The notes: generated by a model from the letters alone, not told the origin. A DNA stretch of 64,000 bases from Megamerina dolium (GCA_963854835.1 OY978526.1:88588846-88652845); one strand, 5' to 3'; positions 23,790 to 35,480 are shown, counted from the stretch's first letter. Numbers and translations: made by a program.

Positions 23790-24680
23790 CAATATGCGTC
23801 TGACAAGACCGATTACATCATCCCGAAGATGAATTTCAATAGGAACTTCACAGTAGTTTTTCCTTCGAGGAAGTACTGAAATAAGGAATTTTTGTTAAAC
23901 AGCTTGGACACCACAATCTACACGGACGGCTCCGTGGACAAATCTGTGAGCCTCCCTAACCTGTCTAGCGTATTACAGTGTCTGTAATTGGGGAAGCTTG
24001 TAGGATATTAATCACAGACTTCAGATTCAAGCTCAACATAGGTATATTATCGTACAGCCAAGCTGCGATTCATGCCTTGAATTCAGCAGTCATATCCTCC
24101 TGCCTAGTGGAACAAAGCAGAAGAAGTCTCAATACACTCAGTGAACGGCACAACGTTTCACTGATCTGGGTTCCCGGACATCGGAACATAGAAGGAAATG
24201 AAAAAGTCGACGAACTGGCAAGAAATGGATCTGCCATGCGAGAGCCTCTTGCAGAACCGGTGTTCATAACTCTGAGTGTGGCCAAAAAAGAGCTATCAAT
24301 ATAAAATATCTACAAATAGAGGATTGCAGGTGGAAAAGACTCAGAAAGTGTAAGACCAGTAGGTCATTATGGCCTAGATACAATCCTAAACAAACAACAC
24401 TACTGATAAACAGAAACCGAAAAGACGTCTCTAGACTGACGGCAGTCATTACCGGCTTCTGGCTCTTCGGACAACAGGCGGCCAAAATGGGGATGTCCTA
24501 CAACGATTTCTGTCACAATTGTAACTAAGTGGAAGAAAAGGAAACGGTCTTCCACTTCCATTGTAAATGCTCTGCCCTTTGGAAGCAGAGAATGAACACC
24601 CTAAGTAAACCACTCATCAATAACATCGAGGAGTTGGCGAAACTAAGCATCAGCGACCTCCTGAAGCTAAGTAAATAAAT
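23790..24680 (+). mobile_element. LINE ORF2 3' part with RNase H domain
   Basis: Frames in order read IYTDGS (first RNase H acidic residue, about 23915), GEACRIL, then 23978-24304 with SYSQAAIHAL and LIWVPGHRNIEGNEKVDELA. A second frame follows with the C-terminal Cys/His region (DFCHNCN, VFHFHCKCSALW) ending near 24678. The presence of RNase H places it with the I/R1/LOA-type or RNase H-bearing Jockey-group LINEs. Frameshifts and a stop make it inactive. The 5' part, with most of RT, is missing. Confidence 0.8.
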
Positions 24681-24704
24681 AAAGCTGCACCTCTCTAATT
24701 TAGG

Positions 24705-24860
24705 TCACGTTTATTCTTATACACCCACTTGAAGCCAATAATATTAGGCTTAGATGGAGCCAGTACTAATTCCCATGTTTGATTTCTCTGCAAGGAATTC
24801 ATGTCCTCCTCCATAGCCAAATTCCATTCACAAGACTGGTGACCCATCTCATTCACAACT
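24705..24860 (-). pseudogene. Ty1/copia pol fragment (start of RT domain)
   Basis: The minus strand carries an uninterrupted segment with EWNLAMEEDMNSLQRNQTWE and then IIGFKWVYKNKRD. This is the hallmark junction at the N-terminus of copia-type reverse transcriptase ('A..EE..SL..N.TW.LV..P....I..KWVYK.K.D'). Only about 50 codons remain and no LTR was found nearby. Confidence 0.8.
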
Positions 24861-25890
24861 ATGTATCCTGGTGGATGTAGTCATAATGTAATAATGCTTT
24901 AGGCATATTTAGAAAGTTTTCAGTTTATGGATGACATTTAACTTTTAAAATTAATTTATATTCGTTCTTTAAAATTTTTTGATAACAAAGAGGAACAGAA
25001 GAGAATAAAAACATTTAAAAACAGTGCTCATCATTTATGCATTTTAATTTCACTGTCAGTACATTGGGGTGTTATGGAAAATATCTGTTTTTATTGTGGA
25101 TATCATACATCATATAAATTATATATGGATTATATATACAACCTTACTATGAGCATATAAATTTGCAATAACAAAAGCTTTTGTGATCAAATACATCACC
25201 AGGACCCGTAAATGGACACATGTGGACTTATGGACGTATGGGTATGTGTGGACATACATGTCCACTTACTATGTGTCATATTGTTAGTAAAAAGTGGCAT
25301 TTGCATCAAAATACTTATAACTACGTAAAATAGTTAAATCCAACCCCTTTGCCCACGCAAATTGCACTCTCATTTTTCTTATTGCACTCTCTTTTGATAC
25401 ACACACACACACACACACATAAATTGTAATAATACATATATACAAATACATACTATGTATATTTATAAGCCAGTCGAAATTTCATTTACTTGCTTGCGTA
25501 TGTGGGCGATCTATTTACAAAGGGGTGGCGCTTAATTCTATGCGTAGGCGATACTGTTCAATGAAATCTGAAGCATACAAAAACTTGTATTCACATACAT
25601 ACGGGTATTTTTAGTGTTATATCTACTTATTTGATTATTGTATATAAATGTCACTTTTAATTTTTTAGCCTTGATTTTAATACTGAGCGCATTATATGTA
25701 CGAGTATATTCATATATGATATGGTTATGATTACGGAAATGTATCCAATACATATGTGTCATAATGTAAATATTTTGATAATATGGATAATACAGACAAG
25801 TAATTTTCGATGAATGTGTATGTTTATGTGTCTCACATTTCAAATATTCCTATCTGTGACGTACATACTTATCACAAAATATTCCATTGA
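24861..25890. other. AT-rich stretch with CA microsatellite
   Basis: A (CA)n tract lies at about 25398-25420. No coding family recognised. Confidence 0.5.
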
Positions 25891-26290
25891 ATTTATAAGA
25901 ATTAACGAAAAAAAGGTGAGCTTGTCCCTTCATATTTGGCAGGCAAAAGAAATCAGAAACTACATGGTAAATTGGGACGTGTTATAACTTTAAAATCATC
26001 AAATTTCATCTGTTAAACCTAATAGCGAAATAGCGAAGAGTTAGCGAAAAGAAGGTGAACCTGTCCTTTCACCTTTTGAAGGCAAAAGAAATCAGAAACT
26101 ACAAGGTAAATTCGGATCTTTAAAATCATCAAATTTCATCTGTTAAACCTAATAGCGAAATAGCGAAGAGTTAGCGAAAAGAAGGTGAACCTGTCCTTTC
26201 ACCTTTTGAAGGCAAAAGAAATCAGAAACTACAAGGTAAATTCGGATCTTTAAAATCATCAAATTTCATCTGTTACACCTAATAGCGGAC
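25891..26290. repeat. 130-bp tandem repeat, about three units
   Basis: Two almost identical 130-bp units (26021-26150 and 26151-26280) follow a more diverged unit at about 25891-26020. Each contains GCAAAAGAAATCAGAAACTA and AAAATCATCAAATTTCATCT. The outer unit is longer around AATTGGGACGTGTTATAAC. No ORF is maintained across units. A short local minisatellite of unknown origin. Confidence 0.9.
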
Positions 26291-26328
26291 TACTGACTAA
26301 TGCTTCCATAGACGACTACTTACATAAC

Positions 26329-26425
26329 TAGTCATTTAATATTGGGATGAATTTTATAATCAATTTGAACTGAACTGAACTGAACTGAACTACTTTTCAA
26401 TTTTGATAGTCATTTAATATTGATG
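26329..26425. repeat. short insert with (GAACT)n flanked by a 16-bp direct repeat
   Basis: TAGTCATTTAATATTG occurs on both sides (26328-26343 and 26407-26422) of a roughly 63-bp segment containing five GAACT units (about 26366-26390). This resembles a tiny retroposed fragment with a tandem-repeat tail and target duplication, but could be a local duplication. Confidence 0.5.
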
Positions 26426-26623
26426 AGTATTGCTCAAAAATCGTTTTCCAACAAAACAATGTATGCATCGAATCCATAGTATTTGGCAAATTTTGTACCA
26501 TGTTACTGTTTCTGCTGTTTCTAAATCATACAAAATCGTTCCTCGGAAAGAGATTTGCATCAAATTATATACGAAAAACCTAACAAAGTTAGACGGATCT
26601 AACAAATACCTGAAATGGTATAT

Positions 26624-27346
26624 ATCAGTCCATAAGTTCGTGCGTACAGGCACCTGGTTCAATTGAGCAAGGTTCCAAACCTGGGAAAATGGGTTCCGCA
26701 TAAACTTTCTGGCTCACACCTTCAGCAGAGAGTTAATGCGTGTTCTGTGCTTGAAAATTAGAGTTTTTTGAATCGTATTGTTACTGGGGACGAAAAATGG
26801 GTAGTTTAAAATAATCCTGTTCGCAAACGTCAGTGGTTAGATGAAGATGAAACATCGAACCAACCCCCAGAGATGGCCTCCTGTTGGTGGGATATGACCG
26901 ATATCATTTATTTTGATCTGCTGTAACCAAACCAGACGATCACAGCTGATTATTATTGCCATCAACTATCCAAACTAAATAAAGCACTTGAAAAAAATCG
27001 ACCATCTTTAGTTAATAGACGTAAAGTTTTGTGTTGTTTTTTTGTATACCGCAAGACAGACCTTAGGCAAGCTGAACAAACTCGAATGGGAGCCAATGCC
27101 GCATCCATCATACTCTCCGGATATTGCACCTTGCGATTATCACCTTTTTCGCGGACTTCAGTCCCATTTAAGTAATAAGAACTACACCTCAAAAGAAGCT
27201 ATAAAAAGGGATATCGACGTGTATTTTGGCTCAAAGGACAAACAATTTTTTGAGCAGGAAATTAATTATTGATCAATAAATACTGAAAACTTCTTTTTTA
27301 TTTATTTTAAAACCACCTAGAAAAAGGCACGAACTTATGGACTGAT
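26624..27346 (+). mobile_element. internally deleted mariner element, family 5
   Basis: The inverted ends share ATCAGTCCATAAGTTCGTGC (26624-26643) and its complement at 27327-27346. Length is about 723 bp. The left end passes directly into the middle of the transposase, so the 5' untranslated region and the DNA-binding domain are deleted. Confidence 0.87.
26646..27272 (+). pseudogene. mariner transposase pseudogene (family 5, N-terminus missing)
   Basis: Shifting frames show the linker (VPNLGKWVPH), the first catalytic region (RIVTGDEKWV), KNRPSLVNRRKVL, and a C-terminal frame 27042-27272. That frame has HPSYSPDIAPCDYHLFRGLQ and ends FFEQEINY. The Cys replacing Ser in the 'APCD' motif is common among cecropia-like mariners. 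Several frame breaks and the missing N-terminal 120 or so residues make it inactive. Confidence 0.83.
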
Positions 27347-27507
27347 CTGGTACATTCTTTTGTCAAGTTTCACTTGCAATATATGTCGGCGTGTGTATTA
27401 AATTTAGGGAGCTCAGTGATGAAATGCTCTATAAGCGACCTCAGTACTGTTAACAGTTATTGACTATAGGATTATTTTTTATAAAGAAGTTATGGAAAAA
27501 TTGGTGA

Positions 27508-27858
27508 TGTGGGTGACGTAGCTCAGTGGTTAGTGCATTGGCCTGCTGATCTGTAGGTAGTGGGTTCAATCCCCGGCTGAAGCATACCAAAATTTAAAAT
27601 CGAAAAGATTTTTCTTTCGAACAGTATCCACCTGCCGGCAAGAATTGGCAATATTTTCGGCAGTAACAATTTGCCAAAAATGCTTCTTAAAAAGAGCTCT
27701 GTGACAAAACTAAGTTATTGTGATGTCACAAGGGTTCTGTCGTTCGAAATGATGTCCAAATTTTACAAGCACAACAGCTCGGTGTTATCACAATGGGCCT
27801 TACTGGCTTAAGTGTGTCCTCTCAGAGAGAGGAGAGCCACGTAACCTAATCTAACCTA
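27508..27858 (+). mobile_element. tRNA-headed SINE, near full length
   Basis: The head has A box TAGCTCAGTGG and B box GGTTCAATCC. The body includes CGGCAAGAATTGGCAATATT, AAAGAGCTCTGTGACAAAAC and CTCTCAGAGAGAGGAGAGCC. The tail is CGTAACCTAATCTAACCTA. About 45 bp of body around 'GGAACCGGCTAATATTAGTA' are lacking compared with the 9603 copy. Confidence 0.87.
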
Positions 27859-28104
27859 GCAAAATGTTCATGATCTATTGATTTCAAAACTTTATCATAA
27901 CAGAATACTCTATATGACGTCTTCGAAAAAGTATTTGGTCACAAAAATTGGTATTATCGGTGGTTTATGCAATGATTTAATGATTTAAACTAGGGACCAT
28001 AATAATTAAAGCAATATCTAACAATTTCAAGTTTAATAATTTTTTTCTGATTTTTATTTTCTGGGTGGTAAATTTTTGGAAGGTAAAGGGAAGTGTCATC
28101 TTTC

Positions 28105-28155
28105 AGAGTTTAGGTTAGGTTAGGTTATGTGGCTGCCCTCTGAGCTACGGCACCC
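28105..28155 (-). mobile_element. SINE remnant: tail joined directly to head
   Basis: Read on the plus strand, GGTTAGGTTAGGTTATGTGG (the complemented SINE tail end) is followed within about 10 bp by TGAGCTACGGCACCCA (the complemented head). The roughly 300-bp body is missing. A further short body piece (GTCCATATGTCGGCAAGG) lies at 28260-28277. Confidence 0.6.
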
Positions 28156-28159
28156 ATTT

Positions 28160-31025
28160 TAGAGTTTAGATCATTGTCTTCTGTACAAATATCTTAGCTA
28201 CAAAAAGCACTATAGCTAATTGAACAGAGATGTTAAAGAAAGGTTCTCTTTCAAATGGTGTCCATATGTCGGCAAGGAAATTATCAACAATACAATCCAA
28301 ATGTAAGCAACTCAACACAACTTAATCTTTTTTTAAAAAGATCAAAAATAATTTTCAATTAAAATTTGTTAAATGCTTATATATATATTTTAGGGGTTAG
28401 CCTCAAATCGTATGTTAATTATTTGTTTGGTTGCAGAATTCTTCTACTTCCTTCCTCATAATATCATCACGCGTTATTTCAAGCATATCTTTGTGGGGTA
28501 TGTTCCACATTTCGAATAATGCTTAAAGAGTATAAATCATTACTGATTCAAATAGAGCATAGGGTACCAGTAATGCTTTGTTATCCTTTTTTTTCACAGT
28601 GTATTACTTGTTGGTATTTACAAATACTAATACGTACATATTTACATGTACCGATACAAGTACATACGATATGTGAATATTGCGTGGGTGCCACACAAAC
28701 AAGCAAGCGATGTTTTCTTCGATTCCTTTAGTTATATGTAGTACGCTCAGAGAATGAGAGAATATTCATATAAGAGAATATACGAGTACATATTGTATGA
28801 AAGAGCAACAAGCAGTTGACGAACAGAAAGAAACGACCGAGACCGATTCTTAGTAATTGTATTTATATAAAAATGTTGCATTAGTATATGTGTTGGCCAT
28901 TTGTGTGCAATTGAAAGGTATATTAGGATGTGTAAAAGCTCAGGAAAAATCAGTCGAGTTTTAAACTTACACTACTAAAGTGGAGTTTTGCCAATTTGCG
29001 AGTTTGTTGGCTCGTACTCAAACGTATATATACACCTTTGCATAGTTAATTGAATTGGAATTTTTTCATATTTTGTTATTTTTTTTTTTTTTTTGTGTGA
29101 ACTTTTGTTCTATTCATTATTTATATTTTTTGCATATATTTCTTTTCTATTTAAATTTGTTATATAGTCTGTGTATATAGGATAGACATGTGTGTGTGTA
29201 TATGTAGGAAATAGTGAATTTGACCAAAAAAGTGTTTAGTCAACTTTTTGGCGCATATAATGCGAACCAGTGTGAAATATGTAAATTTTGTAATGTATAA
29301 AAAAAAAGTTTATGAAAGTGAAATGCGTATAAATAATAAAATTGCTATAAAGTGAGAGAAAGAGAGAGAGACAAACAGACAAAGAGAGAAGGAGAGATAT
29401 AAAAATAATGTGAGAATGCAAATAAAATAAAAATATACAAAATTCAAATTTAAAAATATTCAAAAACATAAATGTGTTTGTATATAGGCACTATAGTGTT
29501 AATAACTGACAATAAACGAAAACGTGTTAAATGAAAATGTATGATTTTCTATATAAAATTTATATATAAAAAAAAAAAATAACTATTGTTTCTAAGAAGA
29601 CAAAAAAAAAAATCAGATTCACTTGCACATTGGAGTGGCGGTGAGGAGGCTGTCGGAACTTTTATATCCCTAGTTAAAACGTTTTTTTTTTTTGCTTTTT
29701 GCTTTTTTACTTTCAAGTATTTAGTATTTGTGTTAGTATAATAAAATACTTATGATGTTATCACTATGTATTTACAAGAGTTAAATTATAGCTACAAAAG
29801 CAAAAAAAACGTGCAAACGACCCTTGTAAATCCGTTTGGTTGAGTATCGCGCAGCAATAATATATAGTTTCTAATAGCTGTTTTATGCACATGGTTATTT
29901 AGTTAATAAACTACCACATTTCATCTAAAATTATACTTATTTAAAAGGCAATTATATGCTTATTAAATTTTCGAAACATGCAACAAACTTACTCATGGGA
30001 TTAGCCCCATAAATAAAATGTGAAAAATTGACTTTCGTTCGGTATGGTTAAATTAAGTATTTGCTACACATTTTATTATGACTGCCATTTGAGCATATAG
30101 TTCATATAGTTCATGTTAGTTATAAAAAATATACATATATGGTCTTTAATTAAATTTAAGAATTATTTTAAAAGTACACTTTTAATTTACATAGCAAATG
30201 ATTCATTTGCATTGAAAATTGTTTACCTTTAGATTATAAAAAAAAGCTTCAATTTCAAACATTTCATATTTCATGTGATGATTTAGCAATTTCAGTAATG
30301 AAAATATGGAATTATACCATTATGCAGATGCTTTCGGGATTCTGAGGCTCGAATATCCAGCACAAATGCATTCTTTCCAAGGCAAACAATTAAGAATTGT
30401 CATAAAGAAACTATTATAAGAAAGCAAAACGCTTTTCTCTTCGAAAGTTGTAACTAGAGATAGACCTCTACTCAATCTGTCGGTTTCAAATTTTATAAAT
30501 CTACGCGTAAAGACTTAAACTTACTAAAAAAAATAAATAATTTTGAATAAGACTCTTGAAAAGTGCAATTTTAAAAATAGAAAATGTATTACTTAACCGA
30601 CTACTAACCTCTAGTATGTAGTTCATCTACGAAAGATTCGTTTTTCCCACTTAGACGGTGTATATCATCAAGAAGAAAGTCTTCTAGGATCAAGCGGTTT
30701 CTACTTATCTCTTGATATGACCGATGTAGCGCAAACGTTGAATTAAAGTGTATGAATTAAGTGTATGAAAATCAGTTTTGAATTTTATTCGGTACTCTCA
30801 AGTATTTCTCTTTCGAAAACTGCAAGCCTCTAACATCAGAGGTGAAAAGTGTCCATTTATAAGGTTATTTAAGAGAATTTAAAAGAAATATGGTAATTAT
30901 TCATACAAGGAAAAAGTATGCAAAAACAATAACAACAACAACAATAATGAGGGCAATAAAACTTACATCAAACCAGTATTCAAATTAAATATAATTACTT
31001 TCACATAACTAAAATAAAAAAAAAA
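28160..31025. other. AT-rich stretch with simple repeats
   Basis: GA-rich tract at about 29354-29395, poly-T/poly-A tracts at 29080 and 29570, and a small LINE remnant near 30780-30870 (listed). No host exon was recognised. The GAGAATGAGAGAATATTC-type sequence near 28750 has no identified role. Confidence 0.45.
30780..30870 (-). pseudogene. tiny RTE-like LINE remnant
   Basis: The minus strand shows LAVFEREILE preceded by WTLF/TSDVR-like codons, matching the conserved 'AWT...ALGVFERKVLRKI' segment of the LINE family seen elsewhere here. Very short and diverged. Confidence 0.4.
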
Positions 31026-31029
31026 TTAA

Positions 31030-31200
31030 TATGTGGCACTTAAAGCCCCGAAGGTCTCATTGGCAGAGCTTCTCTTCCATTATTGTTGTGCGTGTTAAAT
31101 TAGAAAGGACCTACTTATTTTGGCCGGTTCCGAATGGCAGAACCCTTGTGACATCACTTTTTCTGAGCTTTGTCACAGAGTTCTTTTAGAAGCTTTTTCA
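31030..31200 (-). mobile_element. SINE fragment
   Basis: It shares with the full copies (minus orientation) GAGCTTCTCTTCCAT, GTTGTGCGTGTTAAATT, GGACCTACTTATTTTGGCCG and GGCAGAACCCTTGTGACATC. It ends in the body, without the tRNA head. Confidence 0.75.
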
Positions 31201-31300
31201 CATAACTAACTCAGCCTAGAAAAAATCATATGCAAGCGTAAATAGTTTTTCTATTTCATTATTTCCTTCTGCTGCAATGCAACACATTCAATTACTGTTA

Positions 31301-31664
31301 GGTTAGGTTATGTGGCTGTCCTCCATCTGAGAGGACTCACTTAGGCCAGAAAGGTCCATTGTGATACCAACGAGCTTCTCTTCCAATACTGTTGTGCGTG
31401 TTAACTTATATTAGCCGGTTCCGAACGACAAAACCCTTCTGACATCACTTTAATCTAGTTTTGTCACAGAGCCCTTTTTTTAAAAAGCATTTTCGGCAAA
31501 TTGTTAATGCTGAAAAATTGCCAATTCTTGCCGACAGGTGGGTACCGTTCGAAAGAAAAATCCTTTCGATATTAAATTTTGTTATGCTTCAGCCGGGGAT
31601 TGAACCCATGACCTACAGATCAGAAGGTCAACGCACTAACCATTGAGCTACGGCATCCACTTCT
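31301..31664 (-). mobile_element. full-length tRNA-headed SINE with 10-bp target duplication
   Basis: A 10-bp direct repeat ATTACTGTTA flanks it exactly (31291-31300 and 31665-31674), which fixes the ends of the family. On the minus strand it runs from a tRNA-like head (TAGCTCAATGG A box, GGTTCAATCC B box) through the body to a CATAACCTAACC tail at 31301. Length is 364 bp. The duplication shows target-primed retroposition, presumably with help from a LINE. Confidence 0.92.
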
Positions 31665-31674
31665 ATTACTGTTA

Positions 31675-33110
31675 CTACATTTCAATTTTGAGCTCGGCAT
31701 AGGCATGCAATGTCGATATGCCATCACCAACATGTCGTATACATAGGACATATCTATGTATTTTTAAAATTATCCTGCTTTTTCCTTATTACCGTTCTTT
31801 TGCTTCATATCATATATTTTCATTTGTGTGTGGTAACTTCTTGGGATTTATTCTTTTTTTTTTGAGAAAATATTTTACATTTTTCACTTACTGTTGTTTC
31901 TACGTAGAATTTATACTTTTATGGTTTCACTTGTTTGGACTTTCTTACATTGAATTGCTTTACTTAGTTGTTGTTGTTGACTTCATTGTTGCTTTTAGCT
32001 TTAAGTATGATATATGCATGTACATTTATGTATTTGTTCTGAACGTACATACATAGGTACATAAAGAATTTATTACCTACTTATTGTCCTTGATTTGTCA
32101 ACGTCGTGGTTTGTGTGACGTTGACGCTAACGTTGAATCACATTTCCATCCACCTCCCCCCGCTTTCTTTAGTTGAACTCAAATTCGGTTATTGGGTAAC
32201 TTCAATTAAATGGGGGGCGGGGGGTTATTTTCGTACGCTTATAAGCTCTATAAGCGTGTGATGATGATGATGATGACAAATATTGCAATGTTGGGATGAT
32301 AGCGAGGTTATTAGCATTTTGTAAATATTCGTATTTAAATTCTGTTTTGAAATGTTGTAGTGATTTATTTTTGTAGCATTTACATGGTAAATAATATATT
32401 TTGCGTCTCATGAGAAAATGTTGAAGAGATTAATTTTTGTAGGGTGCATTATTTGGATATTGATATTTCGTATGGGCGATTTGTTTGGTATATTTTTTTT
32501 TTGGTATAAAATTAAATTCTTCCATTATAATATATGAGAATTTTAAGGTGCAATTGATTCTTTCAGATTCACTAAAAGAGTATGTAATACTTGATACCCA
32601 GTTGTTGCTGATATCAGGGCCATTTCGATTATAAAAACCCATGGTCTCATTTACACTGGAAAAAATCTACTTCTTCCCCACAACTTCACGATATCACAAA
32701 GGGGTTCTGGCTATTACTTATATATTAGTCGGCCTAAGATTGATTTCAATATAGGTACGGATATCTATAGTTGACAGACTGGCTCTGAAGAACCTTAGTC
32801 GAGCTTCTCTTATAATGTTGGTGTGTATTTTAAACGTTAGGATTTTCGATCTTGATTAAGCATATTTTTATTGTATATCAAGGAATAAATTTTATGTTTT
32901 ATATAAATAGAAATAAAATAGAATTCATGGAAGTGAAAAAAAAAACGTTCATTTACTTTTTCTTTATTTAAAAAAGTATTCGTTATTGCCGAAAGCCAAT
33001 CCATACGACAATTTGAGGAGTCCTGAACTGGAGGAGGAAAATAAATTATTTATGTTGGTTTATATATCGCTTACAGATCGACATAGACATAAATTACCTT
33101 ATATTACATA
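31675..33110. other. AT-rich stretch with a G-rich block
   Basis: The phenylalanine-rich ORF at 31718-32056 is low complexity. A C-rich run (32149-32162) and a G-rich run GGGGGGCGGGGGG (about 32213-32225) lie 50 bp apart. A diverged SINE-like piece (TATTAGTCGGCC, GTCGAGCTTCTCTT) is spread over 32700-32830. No gene recognised. Confidence 0.45.
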
Positions 33111-33112
33111 TA

Positions 33113-34345
33113 AGGTCGAGTAAAAAGAAATCCATTATTTTTGCATTAAATTGAAGGTTTTATTTAGCATAGTTACAATGATCCGATTTAGATCTAATAT
33201 GCACCGTTTTGTTCGATATCTTGTTGCCATTTTGAAGGTAATTCCTTAATGCCACTCTCATAGAAACCCTTGTCACTATTGGCAAAAAACTGGGACAGTC
33301 GATTTTCACAAGCTTCTCTTTAGACGCATTTTTCACCAGCAAAATCATTCTCCATAGATAGGAACAGGTAGTAATCACTTGATGCCAGGTCCGAACTATA
33401 AGGTGGATGCATAAGAACCTTCCAACCAAGCTCCCGGAGCTTCTGGCGAGTCACTGTCGATGTATATGGCCTGCTGTTGTCCTGATCGAACACAATTCCT
33501 CTCTTATTGGTCAAAGCTATCCGCTTATGGGCGATTGCTTCCTTCAGATGGTCCAATTGTTGACAGTACAGTCCGAATTAAGAGTTTGGTCGTAGAGGAG
33601 CAGCTCGTAGTAGATGACTCCCTGCCAGTCCCACCAAACACATAGCAAAACCTTCCTGATCGTCAATCCTGGCTTGGCCACCATTTCCGCTGGCTCACCG
33701 CTATTCGACCACGATCGTTTTCGCTTGCCGTTGTCGTAAGTGACCCACTTTTCATCATCAGTAACCATCTGCTTCAGATATGGATCGATTTTATTGCGAT
33801 GCAGCAGCGATTCGCAGATGGAAATTCGGTCCATGAGGTTTTTTTGCGTTAACTCGTGTGGCACCAATACATCAAGCATCTTTTTGTATCCAGTCTTATG
33901 TAAATGGTTCCAAACGGTTTTTAGTGCAATGTTTAGCTTCTGGGCAATAGAAACAGTGCTTACCTGACGGTCAGACTCGACGATTTCCATTATTTTATCG
34001 ATATTTTCGACAATTGGCCTTCCAAAGCATCGGGGTGCATTTTTGACATCAAAATTACCGGAACGGAAACGTCGAAACCAAAATTGCACGTGATTGGCTG
34101 TTACAGTATTAGGACCATAAACACTATTCACATAAACTATTCACAAAAACTGTAAAATATGGCGTATTTTCTCTCTCAATCAATACTGAGTCAAACAATC
34201 ACAAAACTGTCTGAAAAGTTTATTTAGTACGAAATCCTACTTTTCTAACGCCATCTAGCGTAACCCGATCGCACTTATACAACGCAAGATACAGATTACT
34301 AAAGTCATCTATTGGAAAAATAATGGATTTCTTTTTATTACACCT
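33113..34345 (-). mobile_element. mariner element, family 1, second copy
   Basis: The left end AGGTCGAGTAAAAAGAAATC and inverted right end AGGTGTAATAAAAAGAAATC match the ends of 17977-19237 and 63767-64000. Flanking dinucleotides are TA on the left but GA on the right, so the right target base has changed or the edge is off slightly. Length is 1233 bp. Confidence 0.9.
33190..34180 (-). pseudogene. mariner transposase pseudogene (family 1), one main frameshift
   Basis: The frame 34131-33544 (195 codons) covers the end of the first helix-turn-helix, the second (STVSIAQKLNIALKTVWNHL) and the first catalytic region (VTDDEKWVTYDN; the usual G in TGDE is D here). A frameshift near 33550 leads to the frame 33556-33320 with DQDNSRPYTS and YSSDLASSDYYLF. 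A further break near 33325 precedes the C-terminus. The start codon region is lost. Substitutions at conserved motifs show it is old. Confidence 0.87.
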
Positions 34346-35480
34346 GATATATTTAAATTATCGATAAATGTTGTTCTCATTAATGTTATTTCGATTAATT
34401 CACCATATAAGTGGTCTTAAATCCATATATTTCTAAATGAATACTAATACTATATACATATACATATACATAAAGTATATTTTGCATTAGACCACAATAA
34501 CGAACCGAACATATTACTTCGGTTATTAAGTAAATCTTAAGTAATATTAAGTTTGTTAATAAATCGAAAGTAAAAGTTTAAAGACTTATTTGAAATTAAA
34601 TAATCTAGAAAAGCATGTACTTTCCGAGGAATTATGCAATTTTATTCTACACAATGAACTCTAATTAAACTTGCTTTAAATATACACTCAGCTAATAAAT
34701 ATGTCACCGGAATAAGCTTATATGAGCTCGTATTACAATTATATTCCATTTCTTCTATGCTTCAAGCTAAATTATACTCGAGTATACTCGTATTACTTTA
34801 AAAACTCTTTAATGTACATGAATGTATGTATTGACATACATACATATACATATATGTGTATATAGTAAATATATATATATAGCAAAGCAAAAATAAAAGT
34901 TGTTGAAATAAAAGTTTAACGTACATCCCCAAATAGAATTCATATTTAGAATACTTACGAGTAGCTTGTACATATATGCATATATATTTACATCGTACGT
35001 ATCCAAACGGAGAACATGGACATAAAGTATATTTCAATACATACCTATATATTTTTGGACCCTGCATTAAAAATCATTAGTCTAGAATTAATGAATTAAT
35101 TGTGTTAGATTTTCTATAGCACAATACTAAATACTAGCGATTATAATCATATTTAAGATGGGATTGTCTTGTGAACAAAATATTAGTACAGAAATATATC
35201 GATTTACATTTTCGTTTATTGCAAGAAATTGTGGCATAATCCGAAAAGGACGAGAAACACTCAAATTAACACTTGAACAATGTATCAACTTGTCAAGCCG
35301 ACAGATTTTATATTAAATGGGGTACATTTCACTTATTAATATTTATGATAAATTTCAATTTATCACCAAAGTGAATGGGTAAGTTATTCAGAAAAATATT
35401 TCATTTTGTAGATTTGCAAATATCGTCGAAAGCTTTGACATTAAGCGGAATTTTCATATATAAACTTTGCTATAAACGAC
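34346..35480. other. AT-rich stretch without recognised gene
   Basis: Simple CATATA/TATGTA repeats near 34450 and 34820-34880. ORFs 34798-35067 are low-complexity. No gene recognised. Confidence 0.5.

Noticed and set aside
25891..26290. CRISPR-like array
   Set aside because: Whole 130-bp units repeat without unique spacers; this is a eukaryotic minisatellite.
26414..26701. 95-codon minus-strand ORF
   Set aside because: It is the antisense of the mariner left end and flanking DNA; no family resemblance in that frame.
31718..32056. 112-codon Phe/Tyr-rich ORF as membrane protein
   Set aside because: Low-complexity T-rich sequence yields such frames; no conserved motif or splice context.
32149..32226. 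C-rich and G-rich runs as a regulatory quadruplex or hairpin
   Set aside because: Only two G6 runs are present, and the paired C-run could be chance. Nothing ties it to a gene.
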